DNA from: Candidatus Dactylopiibacterium sp.
GTDB lineage: Bacteria > Pseudomonadota > Gammaproteobacteria > Burkholderiales > Rhodocyclaceae
Assembly (NCBI GenBank): GCA_031119555.1
Contig: JAVHXQ010000006.1
Span: 1-64,000 of the forward strand
Length of the DNA stretch: 64,000 nt
Direction: 5' to 3'
Numbering within the stretch: the first letter of the stretch is position 1; the number at the start of each line of letters is the position of its first letter. Shown in pieces: positions 28,667 to 38,391 of the stretch. The notes beneath the pieces were generated by a model. The model saw only the letters and a program-made list of their open reading frames with translations. It had not been told where the DNA came from and made no database searches. A program made the position numbers and the translations under genes.

Positions 28667-29123
28667 GAACTGCCTCTGCAACGGAGCACGCAACGGCGCA
28701 GGCTCCGGGGTTTTACGTGTTGAAACGGAAATTACCCGATTCTCGGGGCTTTCCGCAGGGCCATCGCGCGCCGGCCGTCCGCCGGAAGGCTGAACCGTTC
28801 CGTACTTGCCACCGCGCGTGCCCGGGCGGGGTCGCCCGGGGCCGGCCCCATGCCGCCGCCCGCCGGGCCGGCCGTGCCAGGCACGCGCGGGGCGGGTCCG
28901 ATTGACCGACCCGGCGGGCGGCCGGGCGAAGCCCGTGAGTAAGCTACGGCGGAACCGGAAGCGCGTGTGAAAAGGCTTACTTCAGGGCAGGTGACGGACG
29001 CGCGGCGGGGAGGCACGGCGCTTCCGGCGGCGCGCGCCGCCCATGCCCGGCGCCAGAGCACGGGCCCGGCGCAAAAACCCGGATAATGGCCGCCGAACCG
29101 TTTTGAACGCAGGCTGGAACCCC
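28667..29123. other. Long intergenic region before the YcaO gene
   Basis: No gene is supported in these 457 bases. The left end (28710-28745) is AT-richer and probably carries the receiver gene's promoter. The centre (about 28815-28925) is extremely GC-rich with several CCCGGG-type hairpins. GATAAT at 29082-29087 is a likely -10 for the YcaO gene, with a poor -35. Confidence 0.4.
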
Positions 29124-31322
29124 ATGGAAATCAAGGTCAACTTTCTCGACAAGCTTCGTCTCGAGGCTCGATTCGACGACTTCACCGTCATCGCCGATCA
29201 GCCCATCCGCTACAAGGGCGACGGCTCGGCGCCGGGGCCGTTCGATTATTTTCTGGCCTCGTCGGCCCTGTGCGCGGCGTACTTCGTGAAGCTGTACTGC
29301 GAGACGCGCGGCATTCCGACCGAGAACATCCATCTGTCGCACAACAACATCGTCGATCCGCACGACCGCTACAAGCAGACCTTCAAGATCCAGATCGAGC
29401 TGCCGCCGGACATCTCCGAGAAGGACCGCGTGGGCATCCTGCGCTCCATCGAACGCTGCACGGTGAAGCGGGTGGTGCAGACCGGGCCCGACTTCGTGAT
29501 CGAGGAAGTGGCGCGCCTGGACGCGGACGCCCAGGCCCTGCTGACGCCCGACCTGACCACCGGCGCGCGCACCCGCATCGCCGGCAAGGATCTGCCGCTG
29601 GAGCAGACCATCGCCAACATGACGGCCGTGCTCGCCGGCCTGGGCATGAAGATCGAGGTGGCTTCGTGGCGCAACATCGTTCCCAACGTGTGGTCGCTGC
29701 ACATCCGCGACGCGCATTCGCCGATGTGCTTCACCAACGGCAAGGGCGCCACCAAGGAAAGCGCGCTGGCCTCGGCGCTGGGAGAATTCATCGAGCGCGC
29801 GAACTGCAACCATTTCTACAACGACCAGTTCTGGGGCGAGGACATCGCCAATGCCGCCTTCGTGCATTACCCCGATGAGCGCTGGTTCAAGCCCGGCCGC
29901 AAGGACGCGCTGCCGGCGGGGATTCTCGACGCGCATTGCCGGGGCATCTACGACCCCGAGGGCGAGCTGCGCGGCTCGCATCTGTACGACACCAACTCCG
30001 GCAACGTCGCGCGCGGCATCTGCGCGCTGCCCTTCGTGCGCCAGTCGGATGGCGAGGTGGTGTACTTCCCGACCAACCTGATCGACAACCTGTTCCTGAG
30101 CAACGGCATGAGCGCCGGCAACACCCTGGCCGAAGCCCAGGTGCAGTGCCTGTCAGAGATCTTCGAGCGCGCCGTCAAACGCGAAATCCTGGAAGGCGAG
30201 ATCGCCCTGCCGGACGTGCCGCCGGCCGTGCTGGAGAAGTACCCGGGCATCGTCGCCGGCATCGCCGAGCTGGAGAAACAGGGCTTCCCGGTGCTGGTGA
30301 AGGACGCATCGCTGGGCGGGCAGTTCCCGGTCATGTGCGTCACCTTGATGAACCCGCGCACCGGCGGCGTATTTGCCTCCTTCGGCGCGCATCCGCGTTT
30401 TGAAGTGGCGCTCGAGCGCAGCCTTACCGAACTGCTGCAGGGCCGCAGCTTCGAAGGCCTCAACGATCTGCCCCGGCCCACCTTCGAAAGCAACGCCGTC
30501 ACCGAACCCAACAATTTCGTCGAACACTTCATCGATTCGAGCGGCGTGGTGTCGTGGCGTTTCTTCAGCGCCCGCGCCGATCATGAATTCGTCGCGTGGG
30601 ATTTCTCCGGCCACGGTGAAAATCCGAATGCCGAAGAAGCCGCGACCTTGTTCGGCATGCTCGCCGCGATGGGCAAGCAAGCCTATCTGGCCGTGTATGA
30701 CCAGCTCGGAGCCACGGCCTGCCGGATTCTGGTGCCCGGGTATTCCGAGGTGTATCCGGTCGAGGATCTGGTGTGGGACAACACCAACAAGGCACTCCAG
30801 TTCCGCGCGGACATCCTGAACCTGCACCGCCTGGACGACGCGGCCCTGCAAGCCCTGCTCGAACGCCTCGAAGACAGCGAGCTCGATGACTACACCGACA
30901 TCATCACCCTGATCGGCATCGAATTCGACGAGAACACCGACTGGGGCCAGCTGACGATTCTGGAGCTGAAACTCCTCATCCAGCTCGCCCTGAAGCAGTT
31001 CGAGGCCGCCCACGAATGCGTGCAGGCGTATCTGCAATACAACGAGAACACCGTCGAGCGCGGGCTCTTCTATCAGGCGCTGAACGTGGTGCTGGAAGTG
31101 CTGCTGGACGACGACCTGGACATGGCCGATTACGAGACCAGCTTCCGCCGCATGTTCGGCAACCCGCGCATGGACGCAGCGCTGGGCTCGGTGGATGGCA
31201 GCGTGCGCTTCTTCGGCCTCACCCCCACCAGCCTCCAGCTCGAAGGCCTGGACCGCCACCAGCGCCTGATCGACCACTACAAGAAACTGCACCGCGCCCG
31301 CGCCAAGGCTGCGGGAATGTGA
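29124..31322 (+). CDS. ycaO: OsmC-YcaO fusion protein
   Basis: This 732-residue protein has an N-terminal OsmC-like domain (about 1-135: PIRYKGDGSAPGPFDYFLASSALCAAYFVKLYC, with the OsmC Cys) and a YcaO domain (about 190-560). The YcaO ATP/Mg site is recognisable: KGATKESALASALGEFIERAN and the helix TLAEAQVQCLSEIFERAVKREI. A helical YcaO C-terminal region follows. YcaO enzymes phosphorylate backbone amides to make azolines or thioamides. E. coli YcaO is linked genetically to methylthiolation of ribosomal protein S12. No precursor peptide, dehydrogenase or RimO is near. The start at 29124 (MEIKVNFLDKLRLEARF) fits the family. Confidence 0.9.
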   Translation: MEIKVNFLDKLRLEARFDDFTVIADQPIRYKGDGSAPGPFDYFLASSALCAAYFVKLYCETRGIPTENIHLSHNNIVDPHDRYKQTFKIQIELPPDISEKDRVGILRSIERCTVKRVVQTGPDFVIEEVARLDADAQALLTPDLTTGARTRIAGKDLPLEQTIANMTAVLAGLGMKIEVASWRNIVPNVWSLHIRDAHSPMCFTNGKGATKESALASALGEFIERANCNHFYNDQFWGEDIANAAFVHYPDERWFKPGRKDALPAGILDAHCRGIYDPEGELRGSHLYDTNSGNVARGICALPFVRQSDGEVVYFPTNLIDNLFLSNGMSAGNTLAEAQVQCLSEIFERAVKREILEGEIALPDVPPAVLEKYPGIVAGIAELEKQGFPVLVKDASLGGQFPVMCVTLMNPRTGGVFASFGAHPRFEVALERSLTELLQGRSFEGLNDLPRPTFESNAVTEPNNFVEHFIDSSGVVSWRFFSARADHEFVAWDFSGHGENPNAEEAATLFGMLAAMGKQAYLAVYDQLGATACRILVPGYSEVYPVEDLVWDNTNKALQFRADILNLHRLDDAALQALLERLEDSELDDYTDIITLIGIEFDENTDWGQLTILELKLLIQLALKQFEAAHECVQAYLQYNENTVERGLFYQALNVVLEVLLDDDLDMADYETSFRRMFGNPRMDAALGSVDGSVRFFGLTPTSLQLEGLDRHQRLIDHYKKLHRARAKAAGM

Positions 31323-31610
31323 GCCGAGGGCCGGGGGCGGATTCCGCGCGCCGGGAAGCGCCCGGCGGATGTCCCCGGCCTGGAACCTTGTCCATCCTTT
31401 GGCAAGAAACGTCTGGTGGCATCCGCAGCGCGAAAACCTGCGGGATGGCGCGAGGGCGGCCACTGCCGCCGTTCAGCCTGTCCGATCCGGGTGGCAGGGA
31501 TCTGAGCGTAAGCAGACATTGCCGCGACTCAGGCGCCGGGGCGATTCATGGGTGCGGCCCGCGTCATTTCGCATGATCGTGTTTGACCATGCCGCGACCA
31601 GATCCACATC
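31323..31610. other. Region downstream of ycaO with a strong GC hairpin
   Basis: GGCCGGGG (about 31329) pairs with CCCCGGCC (about 31374) around an inner hairpin GCCGGG/CCCGGC, right after the ycaO stop. It lacks a T-run but may stop or stabilise the transcript. The rest, to 31610, shows no gene and no clear signal. Confidence 0.4.
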
Positions 31611-31650
31611 AGAAAACAAAAAAGCCAAGCGCGACGGCCTGGCTTTTATT
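31611..31650 (-). terminator. Terminator of tRNA-Gly
   Basis: On the minus strand AAAAGCCA pairs with TGGCTTTT around a GC-rich 15-base loop and runs into TTTTTTGTTTTC. It lies 27 bases after the tRNA 3' end. Confidence 0.85.
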
Positions 31651-31676
31651 TGGGATCAACCGCTGCGGGGTTGATG

Positions 31677-31750
31677 TGGAGCGGGCGATGGGAATCGAAC
31701 CCACGGCATCAGCTTGGGAAGCTGAGGTATTACCATTATACGACGCCCGC
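31677..31750 (-). tRNA. tRNA-Gly (anticodon CCC)
   Basis: The 74-base gene includes the encoded CCA. The acceptor stem is GCGGGCG/CGCCCGC, the D arm GTAT-AATGGTA-ATAC, the anticodon arm TCAGC-TTCCCAA-GCTGA (anticodon CCC, reads GGG), and the T arm GTGGG-TTCGATT-CCCAT. U73 then CCA complete it. It has its own promoter and terminator. Confidence 0.97.
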
Positions 31751-31775
31751 TCGGGCGCTCTGAGGCGAGGGCGGG

Positions 31776-31804
31776 ATTGTGTCAGGCCGGGCGCCGGCTG
31801 GCAA
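31776..31804 (-). promoter_or_regulatory. Promoter of tRNA-Gly
   Basis: On the minus strand TTGCCA (31799-31804), 17 bases, CACAAT (31776-31781). Initiation would fall about 18 bases before the mature tRNA 5' end. It is close to and divergent from the thiS promoter. Confidence 0.75.
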
Positions 31805-31814
31805 GTCGTGGCGG

Positions 31815-31842
31815 CTGGCGGGTGGGGTGGGCGTGGTAAAAT
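31815..31842 (+). promoter_or_regulatory. Promoter of thiS-thiG
   Basis: CTGGCG (31815-31820), 16 bases, TAAAAT (31837-31842), followed by a leader of about 30 bases. No thiamine pyrophosphate riboswitch elements are seen in this short leader. Confidence 0.55.
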
Positions 31843-31880
31843 CCGCGCTTTCCGTGCGTTGCAACCCCGGTGAGGCCCGC

Positions 31881-32084
31881 ATGCTCCAGCTTACAATCAA
31901 CGGCGAGCCGCGCCAGCTTGCTGGCCCGGCCAGCGTCCAGGATCTTCTCGTCGACATGGCGCTCGCCGGCAAGCGGGTGGCCATCGAGCGCAATGGCGAG
32001 ATCGTGCCGCGCGGGCTGCATGCCGCCACGCCGCTGGCCGATGGCGACGTGCTTGAGGTCGTGGTGGCCGTCGGCGGCGGCTGA
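31881..32084 (+). CDS. thiS: Sulfur carrier protein ThiS
   Basis: This 67-residue ubiquitin-like protein ends in VVAVGGG, whose terminal Gly-Gly is adenylated and thiocarboxylated to carry sulfur for the thiazole ring of thiamine. The beta-grasp is clear (MLQLTINGEPRQLAGPASVQDLLVDM, VAIERNGEIVPRG, LADGDVLEVV). It is 24 bases upstream of thiG, its partner in thiazole synthesis. ThiF, ThiO/ThiH and ThiE are not in the window. Confidence 0.94.
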   Translation: MLQLTINGEPRQLAGPASVQDLLVDMALAGKRVAIERNGEIVPRGLHAATPLADGDVLEVVVAVGGG

Positions 32085-32108
32085 CCCCTTTTTTCCAGGA
32101 TGACAAAG

Positions 32109-32894
32109 ATGAACGATTCCCTGCGGATCGCGGGGCGCGAGTACGCATCCCGCCTGCTGGTCGGTACCGGCAAGTACAAGGATTTCGCCGAAACGCGCGA
32201 GGCCGTGCTGGCTTCGGGCGCGCGCATCGTCACGGTGGCGGTGCGCCGCGTGAATCTGGGGCAGAACGCCAACGAGCCGAATCTGCTCGATGCGCTGCCG
32301 ATGTCCGAATTCACCTACCTGCCGAACACGGCGGGCTGTTACACGGCGGACGAGGCCGTGCGCACGCTGCGGCTCGCGCGCGAACTGCTCGACGGCCACG
32401 ATCTGGTGAAGCTCGAGGTGCTGGGCGACCAGACCACGCTTTTCCCGAACATGCCCGAAACGCTGAAAGCGGCCGAGGTGCTGGTGCGCGAGGGTTTCAA
32501 GGTCATGGTGTATTGCTCCGACGACCCCATCCAGGCGCGCATGCTCGAGGACATCGGCTGCGTGGCGGTGATGCCGCTGGCCTCGCTGATCGGCTCGGGC
32601 ATGGGCATCCTGAACCCGTGGAACCTCAAGCTCATCATCGAGCAGGCGAAGGTGCCCGTGATCGTGGATGCGGGCGTGGGCACCGCCTCCGACGCGGCCA
32701 TCGCGATGGAGCTGGGCTGCGACGGCGTGCTCATGAACACGGCGATCGCCAAGGCCAGCGACCCCGTGCGCATGGCCGGCGCCATGAAGAAGGCCGTCGA
32801 GGCCGGGCGCGAGGCTTTTCTGGCCGGGCGCATGCCGCGCAAGTTCTATTCGGCGTCGCCGAGTTCGCCGACTTCCGGCCTGATCGGCAGCTGA
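32109..32894 (+). CDS. thiG: Thiazole synthase
   Basis: This 261-residue TIM-barrel enzyme builds the thiazole phosphate of thiamine from deoxyxylulose 5-phosphate, dehydroglycine and ThiS thiocarboxylate. Visible are [29 protein letters not shown] with the Schiff-base Lys, [12 protein letters not shown] and [32 protein letters not shown] chose the start at 32109 because AGGA lies 8 bases before it; the ATG at 32100 sits against that same site. The C-terminus ([14 protein letters not shown]) is normal. Confidence 0.95.
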   Translation: MNDSLRIAGREYASRLLVGTGKYKDFAETREAVLASGARIVTVAVRRVNLGQNANEPNLLDALPMSEFTYLPNTAGCYTADEAVRTLRLARELLDGHDLVKLEVLGDQTTLFPNMPETLKAAEVLVREGFKVMVYCSDDPIQARMLEDIGCVAVMPLASLIGSGMGILNPWNLKLIIEQAKVPVIVDAGVGTASDAAIAMELGCDGVLMNTAIAKASDPVRMAGAMKKAVEAGREAFLAGRMPRKFYSASPSSPTSGLIGS

Positions 32895-32902
32895 GCCGCA
32901 CG

Positions 32903-33511
32903 ATGCGCATCTCCGGCAAGCTCACGACCTGGAAGGACGATCAGGGTTACGGTTTCATCACGCCCGAGGGCGGCGGCGAGCCGGTCTTCTTCCACATCAA
33001 GTCGCTGCACCCCGACGCGACGCGCCCGGTCGCCGGCGAAGCGCTGAGCTTCGAGCCCGGCACCGATGCGCGCGGCCGCCCGCAGGCGCTCAAGGTGCGT
33101 CGCGCGGGCGAGACGCTGCCCGATCCGCGACGGGGCCATGGCCCCAAGGCGCCGGCCTTTGCCATAGCGTTCGGCGTGCTGATGGCGGGCGCGGTGCTGG
33201 CGGGCCGGCTGCCGCAGGGCGTGGCGGCTTACTACCTGCTGCTCTCGCTGGCGGCTTACGGCGCCTACTGGTTCGACAAGAAGAAGGCGGAGAACGGCAT
33301 GCGCCGCACGCCCGAGGCGAACCTGCACCTGGTGGCGCTGGCCGGCGGCTGGCCGGGCGCGCTCGCGGCGCAGCGCCGGCATCGTCACAAGACGGTCAAG
33401 CCCACCTTCCAGCGCACGTTCTGGATCACCGTGGCCCTCAACTGCCTCGCGCTGGGCTGGCTGCTGACATCCGCCCAGGGGCAGCACCTGCTGAAATCGG
33501 CCGGGCTCTGA
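32903..33511 (+). CDS. Cold-shock domain - DUF1294 membrane protein
   Basis: This 202-residue protein has a cold-shock domain (about 1-68: [31 protein letters not shown], with RNP1 and RNP2-like motifs). A DUF1294 membrane domain with about three helices follows: [81 protein letters not shown]. The combination is common in proteobacteria; function is unknown, perhaps RNA binding at the membrane. It starts 9 bases after thiG and may be cotranscribed. Confidence 0.9.
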   Translation: MRISGKLTTWKDDQGYGFITPEGGGEPVFFHIKSLHPDATRPVAGEALSFEPGTDARGRPQALKVRRAGETLPDPRRGHGPKAPAFAIAFGVLMAGAVLAGRLPQGVAAYYLLLSLAAYGAYWFDKKKAENGMRRTPEANLHLVALAGGWPGALAAQRRHRHKTVKPTFQRTFWITVALNCLALGWLLTSAQGQHLLKSAGL

Positions 33512-33560
33512 GCCCGCCCGCCGCGCGCCACCTCATTCCGTCAGGTTTTCCGACTTCATC

Positions 33561-34283
33561 ATGACCGACCCCATCCAAGATCCCGAAAGCCCGCAGGGCG
33601 AGCCGAGCGGCCGCTTCTCGCGCCAGCCCATCCGCAGCTTCGTGCTGCGCCAGGGGCGCATGTCCGACGCGCAGAAGCGGTATCTCGACGAGCTGCTGCC
33701 GCGTTATGCCATTCCATACGCGGTGGCGCCCATCGACTACGCCGCCACGTTCGGGCGCCAGGCTCCCGTGGTGCTGGAGATCGGTTGCGGCATGGGCGAC
33801 ACCACCGTGCGGATCGCCAGCGTGCGCCCCGACACCGATTTCATCGGCATCGAGGTGCATGGGCCCGGCGTGGGCAACCTGTGCAAGCTCATGGACGCGG
33901 CCGGGCTGGGCAACCTGCGCGTGATGCAGCACGACGCCACGGAGGTCGTGCGCGACATGATCGCGCCCGCTTCGCTGGCGGGCATCCACGTCTACTTTCC
34001 CGACCCGTGGCCCAAGAAGCGGCACCACAAGCGCCGCATCCTGCAGCCGGCCTTCGTGCGCCAGCTTGCCGAACGGCTCGCGCCCGGCGGCTACCTGCAT
34101 TGCGCGACCGACTGGGAGGAGTACGCCCAGTTCATGCTCGAAACCCTGGCGGCCGAGCCCTTGCTTGCCAACACCGCGGCCGATTACGCCGAGAAGCCCG
34201 ATTACCGCCCGCTCACCAAGTTCGAGGCGCGTGGTTTGCGTCTTGGCCACGGCGTGTGGGATCTGGTGTTCCGCCGCCGCTGA
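33561..34283 (+). CDS. trmB: tRNA (guanine-N7-)-methyltransferase
   Basis: This 240-residue SAM enzyme methylates G46 of tRNA. It shows the SAM motif [25 protein letters not shown], the TrmB signature [17 protein letters not shown], and the C-terminal [17 protein letters not shown]. The family-typical N-terminus [23 protein letters not shown] is also present. It stands 49 bases after the cold-shock/DUF1294 gene. Confidence 0.96.
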   Translation: MTDPIQDPESPQGEPSGRFSRQPIRSFVLRQGRMSDAQKRYLDELLPRYAIPYAVAPIDYAATFGRQAPVVLEIGCGMGDTTVRIASVRPDTDFIGIEVHGPGVGNLCKLMDAAGLGNLRVMQHDATEVVRDMIAPASLAGIHVYFPDPWPKKRHHKRRILQPAFVRQLAERLAPGGYLHCATDWEEYAQFMLETLAAEPLLANTAADYAEKPDYRPLTKFEARGLRLGHGVWDLVFRRR

Positions 34284-34361
34284 GCGCGGGCCCGGTGCCG
34301 GCGCGGTGAGGCGCCGCCTGGCGGGCCGGCGGTTTTGGGGCCACGCCCCGGAGAAGAATCC

Positions 34362-34934
34362 ATGAGCATTTCCGCCCCCCGCCCCGTCACCCGCATCCTC
34401 GGCATCGACCCCGGCCTGCGCATCACGGGCTTTGGCGTCATCGACCGTCAGGGCAGCCAGCTGCGCTACGTCGCCAGCGGCTGCATCCGCACGCCCGAGG
34501 GCACGCTGCCGGAGCGCCTGGGGGTGATCCTGAAGGGCGTGCAGGAGGTCGTGGATACCTACCGGCCCGATGAGTCCGCCGTGGAAATCGTGTTCGTGAA
34601 CGTGAATCCCCAATCCACGCTGCTGCTGGGGCAGGCGCGCGGAGCCGCGATCTGCGGGCTCGTGAGCCGTGGCCTGGCGGTGGGGGAATACACGGCGCTG
34701 CAGGTCAAGCAGGCCGTGGTGGGATACGGCAAGGCCAACAAGGAACAGGTCCAGCACATGGTGCGCCGCCTGCTGCAGCTCGAGGGCGACCCGCAGGCCG
34801 ATGCGGCCGACGCGCTGGCGGTGGCGATCTCGCACGCGCATGGCGCGGCGGCCGCGGGCGGGCTCGTCAAGCTCGCGAAGACCACGCGCCGGCGCGGTGG
34901 GCGCCTCATGGCGCTGCCCGCCACCAAGGGCTGA
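34362..34934 (+). CDS. ruvC: Crossover junction endodeoxyribonuclease RuvC
   Basis: This 190-residue Holliday-junction resolvase has the RNase H-like fold with catalytic acids in [35 protein letters not shown] and [18 protein letters not shown]. It cuts junctions processed by RuvAB; ruvA and ruvB are not adjacent here. The start at 34362 ([14 protein letters not shown]) follows CGGAGAAG; the upstream in-frame ATG at 34335 lacks a site. Confidence 0.96.
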   Translation: MSISAPRPVTRILGIDPGLRITGFGVIDRQGSQLRYVASGCIRTPEGTLPERLGVILKGVQEVVDTYRPDESAVEIVFVNVNPQSTLLLGQARGAAICGLVSRGLAVGEYTALQVKQAVVGYGKANKEQVQHMVRRLLQLEGDPQADAADALAVAISHAHGAAAAGGLVKLAKTTRRRGGRLMALPATKG

Positions 34935-34944
34935 GCGGCGCGCG

Positions 34945-35847
34945 TCAGCGCCCCAGTTCGGCCGCCAGCGCGGCGGCCATGCGCTCGGCCTGGCGCAGGT
35001 AGCCGCCGCCGAACAGGTTCAGGTGATTGAGCACGTGGTAGAGGTTGTAGAGCGTCTTGCGTACCTCGTAGCCTTCATCCGGCGGCCAGGCTTCGCGGTA
35101 GGCCGCGTAGAAGGCCAGCGGCAGGCCGCCGAACAGTTCGGTCATGGCGAGGTCGGCCTCGCGGTCGCCGAAGCAGGCGGCGGGGTCGAACAGCGCGGGC
35201 GTGCCGTCGGGCAGGGCGGCGAGGTTGCCGCTCCACAGATCGCCGTGCAGCAGGCTGGGCGCGGGGCGGTAGTCGAGGAACAGCGCCGGGGCCTTGTCGC
35301 AGACGCGTTCGCCGTGTTTCTGCAGATCTCCCCGGAAGCCCCGTTGCGCGGCGCGTTCGAGCTGCGGCGCGAGGCGCTGGCGCACGAAGAAGCGCGACCA
35401 GTTGTCGCCGGGCGCGTTGGCTTGCGGCGTGGCGCCGATGAAGTTGTCGCGCGGCCAGCCGAAGCGTTCGCCCGTGCAGCGGTGCAGCGCGGCCAGTGCC
35501 TCGCCGGCGCGGCGCGCGGGGGTGTCCGCGCGGATCGGCGCAAGGTCCAGCCATTCCAGCATCAGGAAAGCCGCGTCAGCGGTGCTGCCTTGCGCGAGCA
35601 CCGCCGGCACGCGGAACGCGTCGCAGCGGGCAAGCGCGCGCAGCCCGTCGGCTTCGGCCGCGAACAGGTCCGCGCTCGCGGCGTCCGCGTGCCATTTCAC
35701 GAACACGCGGGTGCCGCCGCCCGTCAGCCGCAGTGCGTGGTGGATGTCGCCACCCGCCACGGGCGCAGCGGACTCGATGCGGAAGTCCGCGCCGAGCGCC
35801 GCGCCGGCCGCGGCCTGCAAGGCGGAATGCAGGGCCGGCGCGAGCAT
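34945..35847 (-). CDS. Fructosamine kinase family protein
   Basis: This 300-residue FN3K/APH-fold kinase has GGDIHHALRLTGGGTRVFVKW (nucleotide loop and Lys), the catalytic loop SLLHGDLWSGNLAALPDGTPALFDPAACFGDREADLAMTELFGG, and the family ending LYNLYHVLNHLNLFGGGYLRQAERM. Such enzymes phosphorylate protein-bound ketoamines to undo glycation, or act on ribulosamines. It starts 4 bases after argH stops, so it is the second gene of an argH operon. Confidence 0.92.
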   Translation of the reverse strand: MLAPALHSALQAAAGAALGADFRIESAAPVAGGDIHHALRLTGGGTRVFVKWHADAASADLFAAEADGLRALARCDAFRVPAVLAQGSTADAAFLMLEWLDLAPIRADTPARRAGEALAALHRCTGERFGWPRDNFIGATPQANAPGDNWSRFFVRQRLAPQLERAAQRGFRGDLQKHGERVCDKAPALFLDYRPAPSLLHGDLWSGNLAALPDGTPALFDPAACFGDREADLAMTELFGGLPLAFYAAYREAWPPDEGYEVRKTLYNLYHVLNHLNLFGGGYLRQAERMAAALAAELGR

Positions 35848-35851
35848 GGGC

Positions 35852-37261
35852 TCAGCGCACGAGGCGGGCGCGGGCGCGGGCGATGGCCGCGCGGACCTGC
35901 GCCGGCGCGGTGCCGCCGATGTGGTTGCGCGAGGCGAGCGAGCCTTCGACGGTGAGCACGCCGAAGATGTCCTCGTCCAGGCGGTCGGCGGCGCCGGCCA
36001 CGTGCGCCATCGAGCCGCGCAGCGCGTCGAGCGACATCTCGGGCAGATCGCAGCCCTGGGCTTCCGCCGCGCGCACCGCAAGCGCCACGGCTTCGTGGGC
36101 GTCGCGGAAGGGCAGGCCGCGCTTGACGAGGTAGTCGGCCAGATCGGTGGCGGTGGCGAAGCCGAGCTTGAGGGCCTCGCGCATGTTGCCGTCCTTGACG
36201 CGGATGCCGGTGAGCATGTCGGCATAGATGCGCAGGGTGTCGATCATGGTGTCGGCCGCGTCGAAGAGCGGTTCCTTGTCTTCCTGGTTGTCCTTGTTGT
36301 AGGCGAGCGGCTGGCCCTTCATGAGCGTCAGCAGGCCGACGAGGTGACCATTCACGCGGCCGGTCTTGCCACGCACCAGCTCGGGAACGTCGGGGTTCTT
36401 CTTCTGCGGCATGATGGAGCTGCCGGTGCAGAAGCGGTCGGCGAGGTCGATGAAGCCGAAGCGCGGGCTCATCCAGAGGATGATTTCCTCGGAGAAGCGC
36501 GACAGGTGCGTCATCGCGAGCGCGACGGCGGCACAGAACTCGATCGCGAAGTCGCGATCCGACACGGCGTCCAGCGAGTTCTCGCAGACTTCGTCGAAAC
36601 CCAGCTCGCGCGCGACGAATTCGCGGTCGATGGGGTAGCTCGTGCCAGCCAGCGCGGCGGCCCCCAGCGGCAGGCGGTTCACGCGGCGGCGCACGTCGGT
36701 GAAGCGCTCGGCGTCGCGGCGCGTCATCTCGTAGTAGGCCATCAGGTGGTGGCCGAAGGTGACGGGCTGCGCCACCTGCAGGTGGGTGTGGCCCGGAAGC
36801 GGCGTTCCGGCGTGCTTTTCGGCCAGGTCCAGCAAGTTTTTCTGGAATTCGGCCAGCAGCTCAAGGATGCTGTCCAGCGTGTCGCGCAGCCACAGGCGGA
36901 TGTCGGTCGCCACCTGGTCGTTGCGCGAACGGCCCGTGTGCAGGCGCTTGCCGGCGTCGCCGATGAGCGCCGTGAGACGCTGCTCGATGTTCATGTGCAC
37001 GTCTTCGGCATCCAGGCGCCAGGTGAATTCGCCCCGCTCGATCTCGCTGGCGATCTGCGCCATGCCGCGCTCGATGTCGGCGAGATCCTGCTGGCTGATG
37101 ATGCCTTGGCGGGTGAGCATCCTGGCGTGGGCCAGCGAGCCGCGGATGTCTTGCGCGGCCATGCGGCAATCGAAGAACACCGAAGCGGTATAGCGCTTGA
37201 CCAGATCAGATACGGGTTCGGAAAAACGGCCCGACCAGGTGCCGGAGGCTTTGTCTGTCAT
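35852..37261 (-). CDS. argH: Argininosuccinate lyase
   Basis: This 469-residue fumarase/aspartase-superfamily enzyme makes arginine and fumarate from argininosuccinate. Family motifs are [58 protein letters not shown] and the signature [23 protein letters not shown] with the catalytic Ser loop. [14 protein letters not shown] also fits. The start at 37261 gives the normal N-terminus ([21 protein letters not shown]). It is divergent from the AlgZ-like kinase gene, an arrangement seen in betaproteobacteria. Confidence 0.97.
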   Translation of the reverse strand: MTDKASGTWSGRFSEPVSDLVKRYTASVFFDCRMAAQDIRGSLAHARMLTRQGIISQQDLADIERGMAQIASEIERGEFTWRLDAEDVHMNIEQRLTALIGDAGKRLHTGRSRNDQVATDIRLWLRDTLDSILELLAEFQKNLLDLAEKHAGTPLPGHTHLQVAQPVTFGHHLMAYYEMTRRDAERFTDVRRRVNRLPLGAAALAGTSYPIDREFVARELGFDEVCENSLDAVSDRDFAIEFCAAVALAMTHLSRFSEEIILWMSPRFGFIDLADRFCTGSSIMPQKKNPDVPELVRGKTGRVNGHLVGLLTLMKGQPLAYNKDNQEDKEPLFDAADTMIDTLRIYADMLTGIRVKDGNMREALKLGFATATDLADYLVKRGLPFRDAHEAVALAVRAAEAQGCDLPEMSLDALRGSMAHVAGAADRLDEDIFGVLTVEGSLASRNHIGGTAPAQVRAAIARARARLVR

Positions 37262-37339
37262 GATGAGTGAGCGTGTCCTGCAGGATGAAGGCCGTGCCGT
37301 GCGCAAGCGCAGGCCGGCGTGACGATGGGAAGAGGCGCA

Positions 37340-38389
37340 ATGGCTGTGACGGCACAGGCTAGGGACGCAAGTATAAAACAAGCGCCGGAGCGCTTCGCGA
37401 TTCCGGATCGCCTCAAGGTGCTGGTGCCGGATTTCCGCAATCTCGGCGCGCTGCTGCGCGTGCTCGCGCTGGGCAATCTGCTGATGCTGCTGACGGCGCT
37501 GATCGTCACGCCCACGCTCTCCCACACCATGAGCACGGTGATCTCGCTGATCGCGCGCGTGGAGCTGCCGCTGGTGGTCTTCGCCTGCGCGCTGTACGCC
37601 TGCGGCCACCGCCTTCACAACCTGAGCTGGCGCGAACTCACGCTCACGGTCTCCAGCATCGCGCTGGGCGCGACCATCGTGTGCCAGACGTGGATCCTGC
37701 CGCCGCTGCATTCCGACGCCTACCTGCGCGGCATGCTGTGGGCGCTCGCCGGCGCGATGATCACGGTGGGTTACTTCCGCTGGCGCCAGATCGCGCAGAT
37801 GCCGGCGCTGGGCGAGGCGCGCATCCTCGCGCTGACCGCGCGCATCCGTCCGCATTTCTTCTTCAACTGCATCAACGGCGTGCTCGGCGTGATCCGCTCC
37901 GATCCGCGCCGCGCGGAGCAGTCGCTCGAATCGATGGCGGAACTCTTCCGCGAGCTCATGCGCGACAGTCGCGAGCTCGTCTCGCTGTGCGACGAGATCG
38001 AGCTGTGCAACCGCTATCTCGAGCTCGAACGCCTGCGCCTGGGCGAGCGCCTGAATGTCAAATGGGAACTCAAGCACGCACCGCTCAACGCCTTGGTGCC
38101 GCCGCTCATGCTGCAACCCCTACTAGAGAACGCGGTCTTTCACGGTATAGAACCAAACCCCGACCCGGGCCTGATCCTGCTGCGCATCGTGCGCCGGGGG
38201 AACATGCTCGACATGCGCATCAGCAACCCCAGCCACAAGGGGGAGCGCAGGTCGGCAGGAAACCGCATGGCGCTCAACAACATCCGCGAACGTCTTGCCC
38301 TGTTCTTTGATCTGGAAGCGACGCTGACCACGGAGGAACTCGATGGTGAGTTCCGCGTGCGCGTGCGCATACCTTTGCGTAGGGAGTAG
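37340..38389 (+). CDS. algZ: LytS/AlgZ-type sensor histidine kinase
   Basis: This 349-residue inner-membrane kinase has four or five N-terminal helices (about 40-150: [66 protein letters not shown]). A His_kinase domain follows with phospho-His 172 ([23 protein letters not shown]) and N-box [15 protein letters not shown]. It resembles AlgZ/FimS, partner of AlgR, although the catalytic G-boxes are poorly conserved as in that group. I chose 37340 because AGAGG precedes it; a GTG at 37319 is in frame. Confidence 0.88.
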   Translation: MAVTAQARDASIKQAPERFAIPDRLKVLVPDFRNLGALLRVLALGNLLMLLTALIVTPTLSHTMSTVISLIARVELPLVVFACALYACGHRLHNLSWRELTLTVSSIALGATIVCQTWILPPLHSDAYLRGMLWALAGAMITVGYFRWRQIAQMPALGEARILALTARIRPHFFFNCINGVLGVIRSDPRRAEQSLESMAELFRELMRDSRELVSLCDEIELCNRYLELERLRLGERLNVKWELKHAPLNALVPPLMLQPLLENAVFHGIEPNPDPGLILLRIVRRGNMLDMRISNPSHKGERRSAGNRMALNNIRERLALFFDLEATLTTEELDGEFRVRVRIPLRRE

Positions 38390-38391
38390 AA

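Noticed and set aside
28815-28925. Possible small RNA in the GC-rich hairpins before ycaO
   Set aside because: The stems are explained by extreme GC content. No promoter-terminator pair brackets them.
31677-31750. tRNA-Gly as an integration site of a genomic island
   Set aside because: No integrase, and no repeat of the tRNA 3' end was noticed nearby. Both sides are housekeeping-type genes.
31755-31880. Thiamine pyrophosphate riboswitch before thiS
   Set aside because: The leader after the TAAAAT box is only about 35 bases, and the CTGAGA and ACCTGA-type cores are absent.
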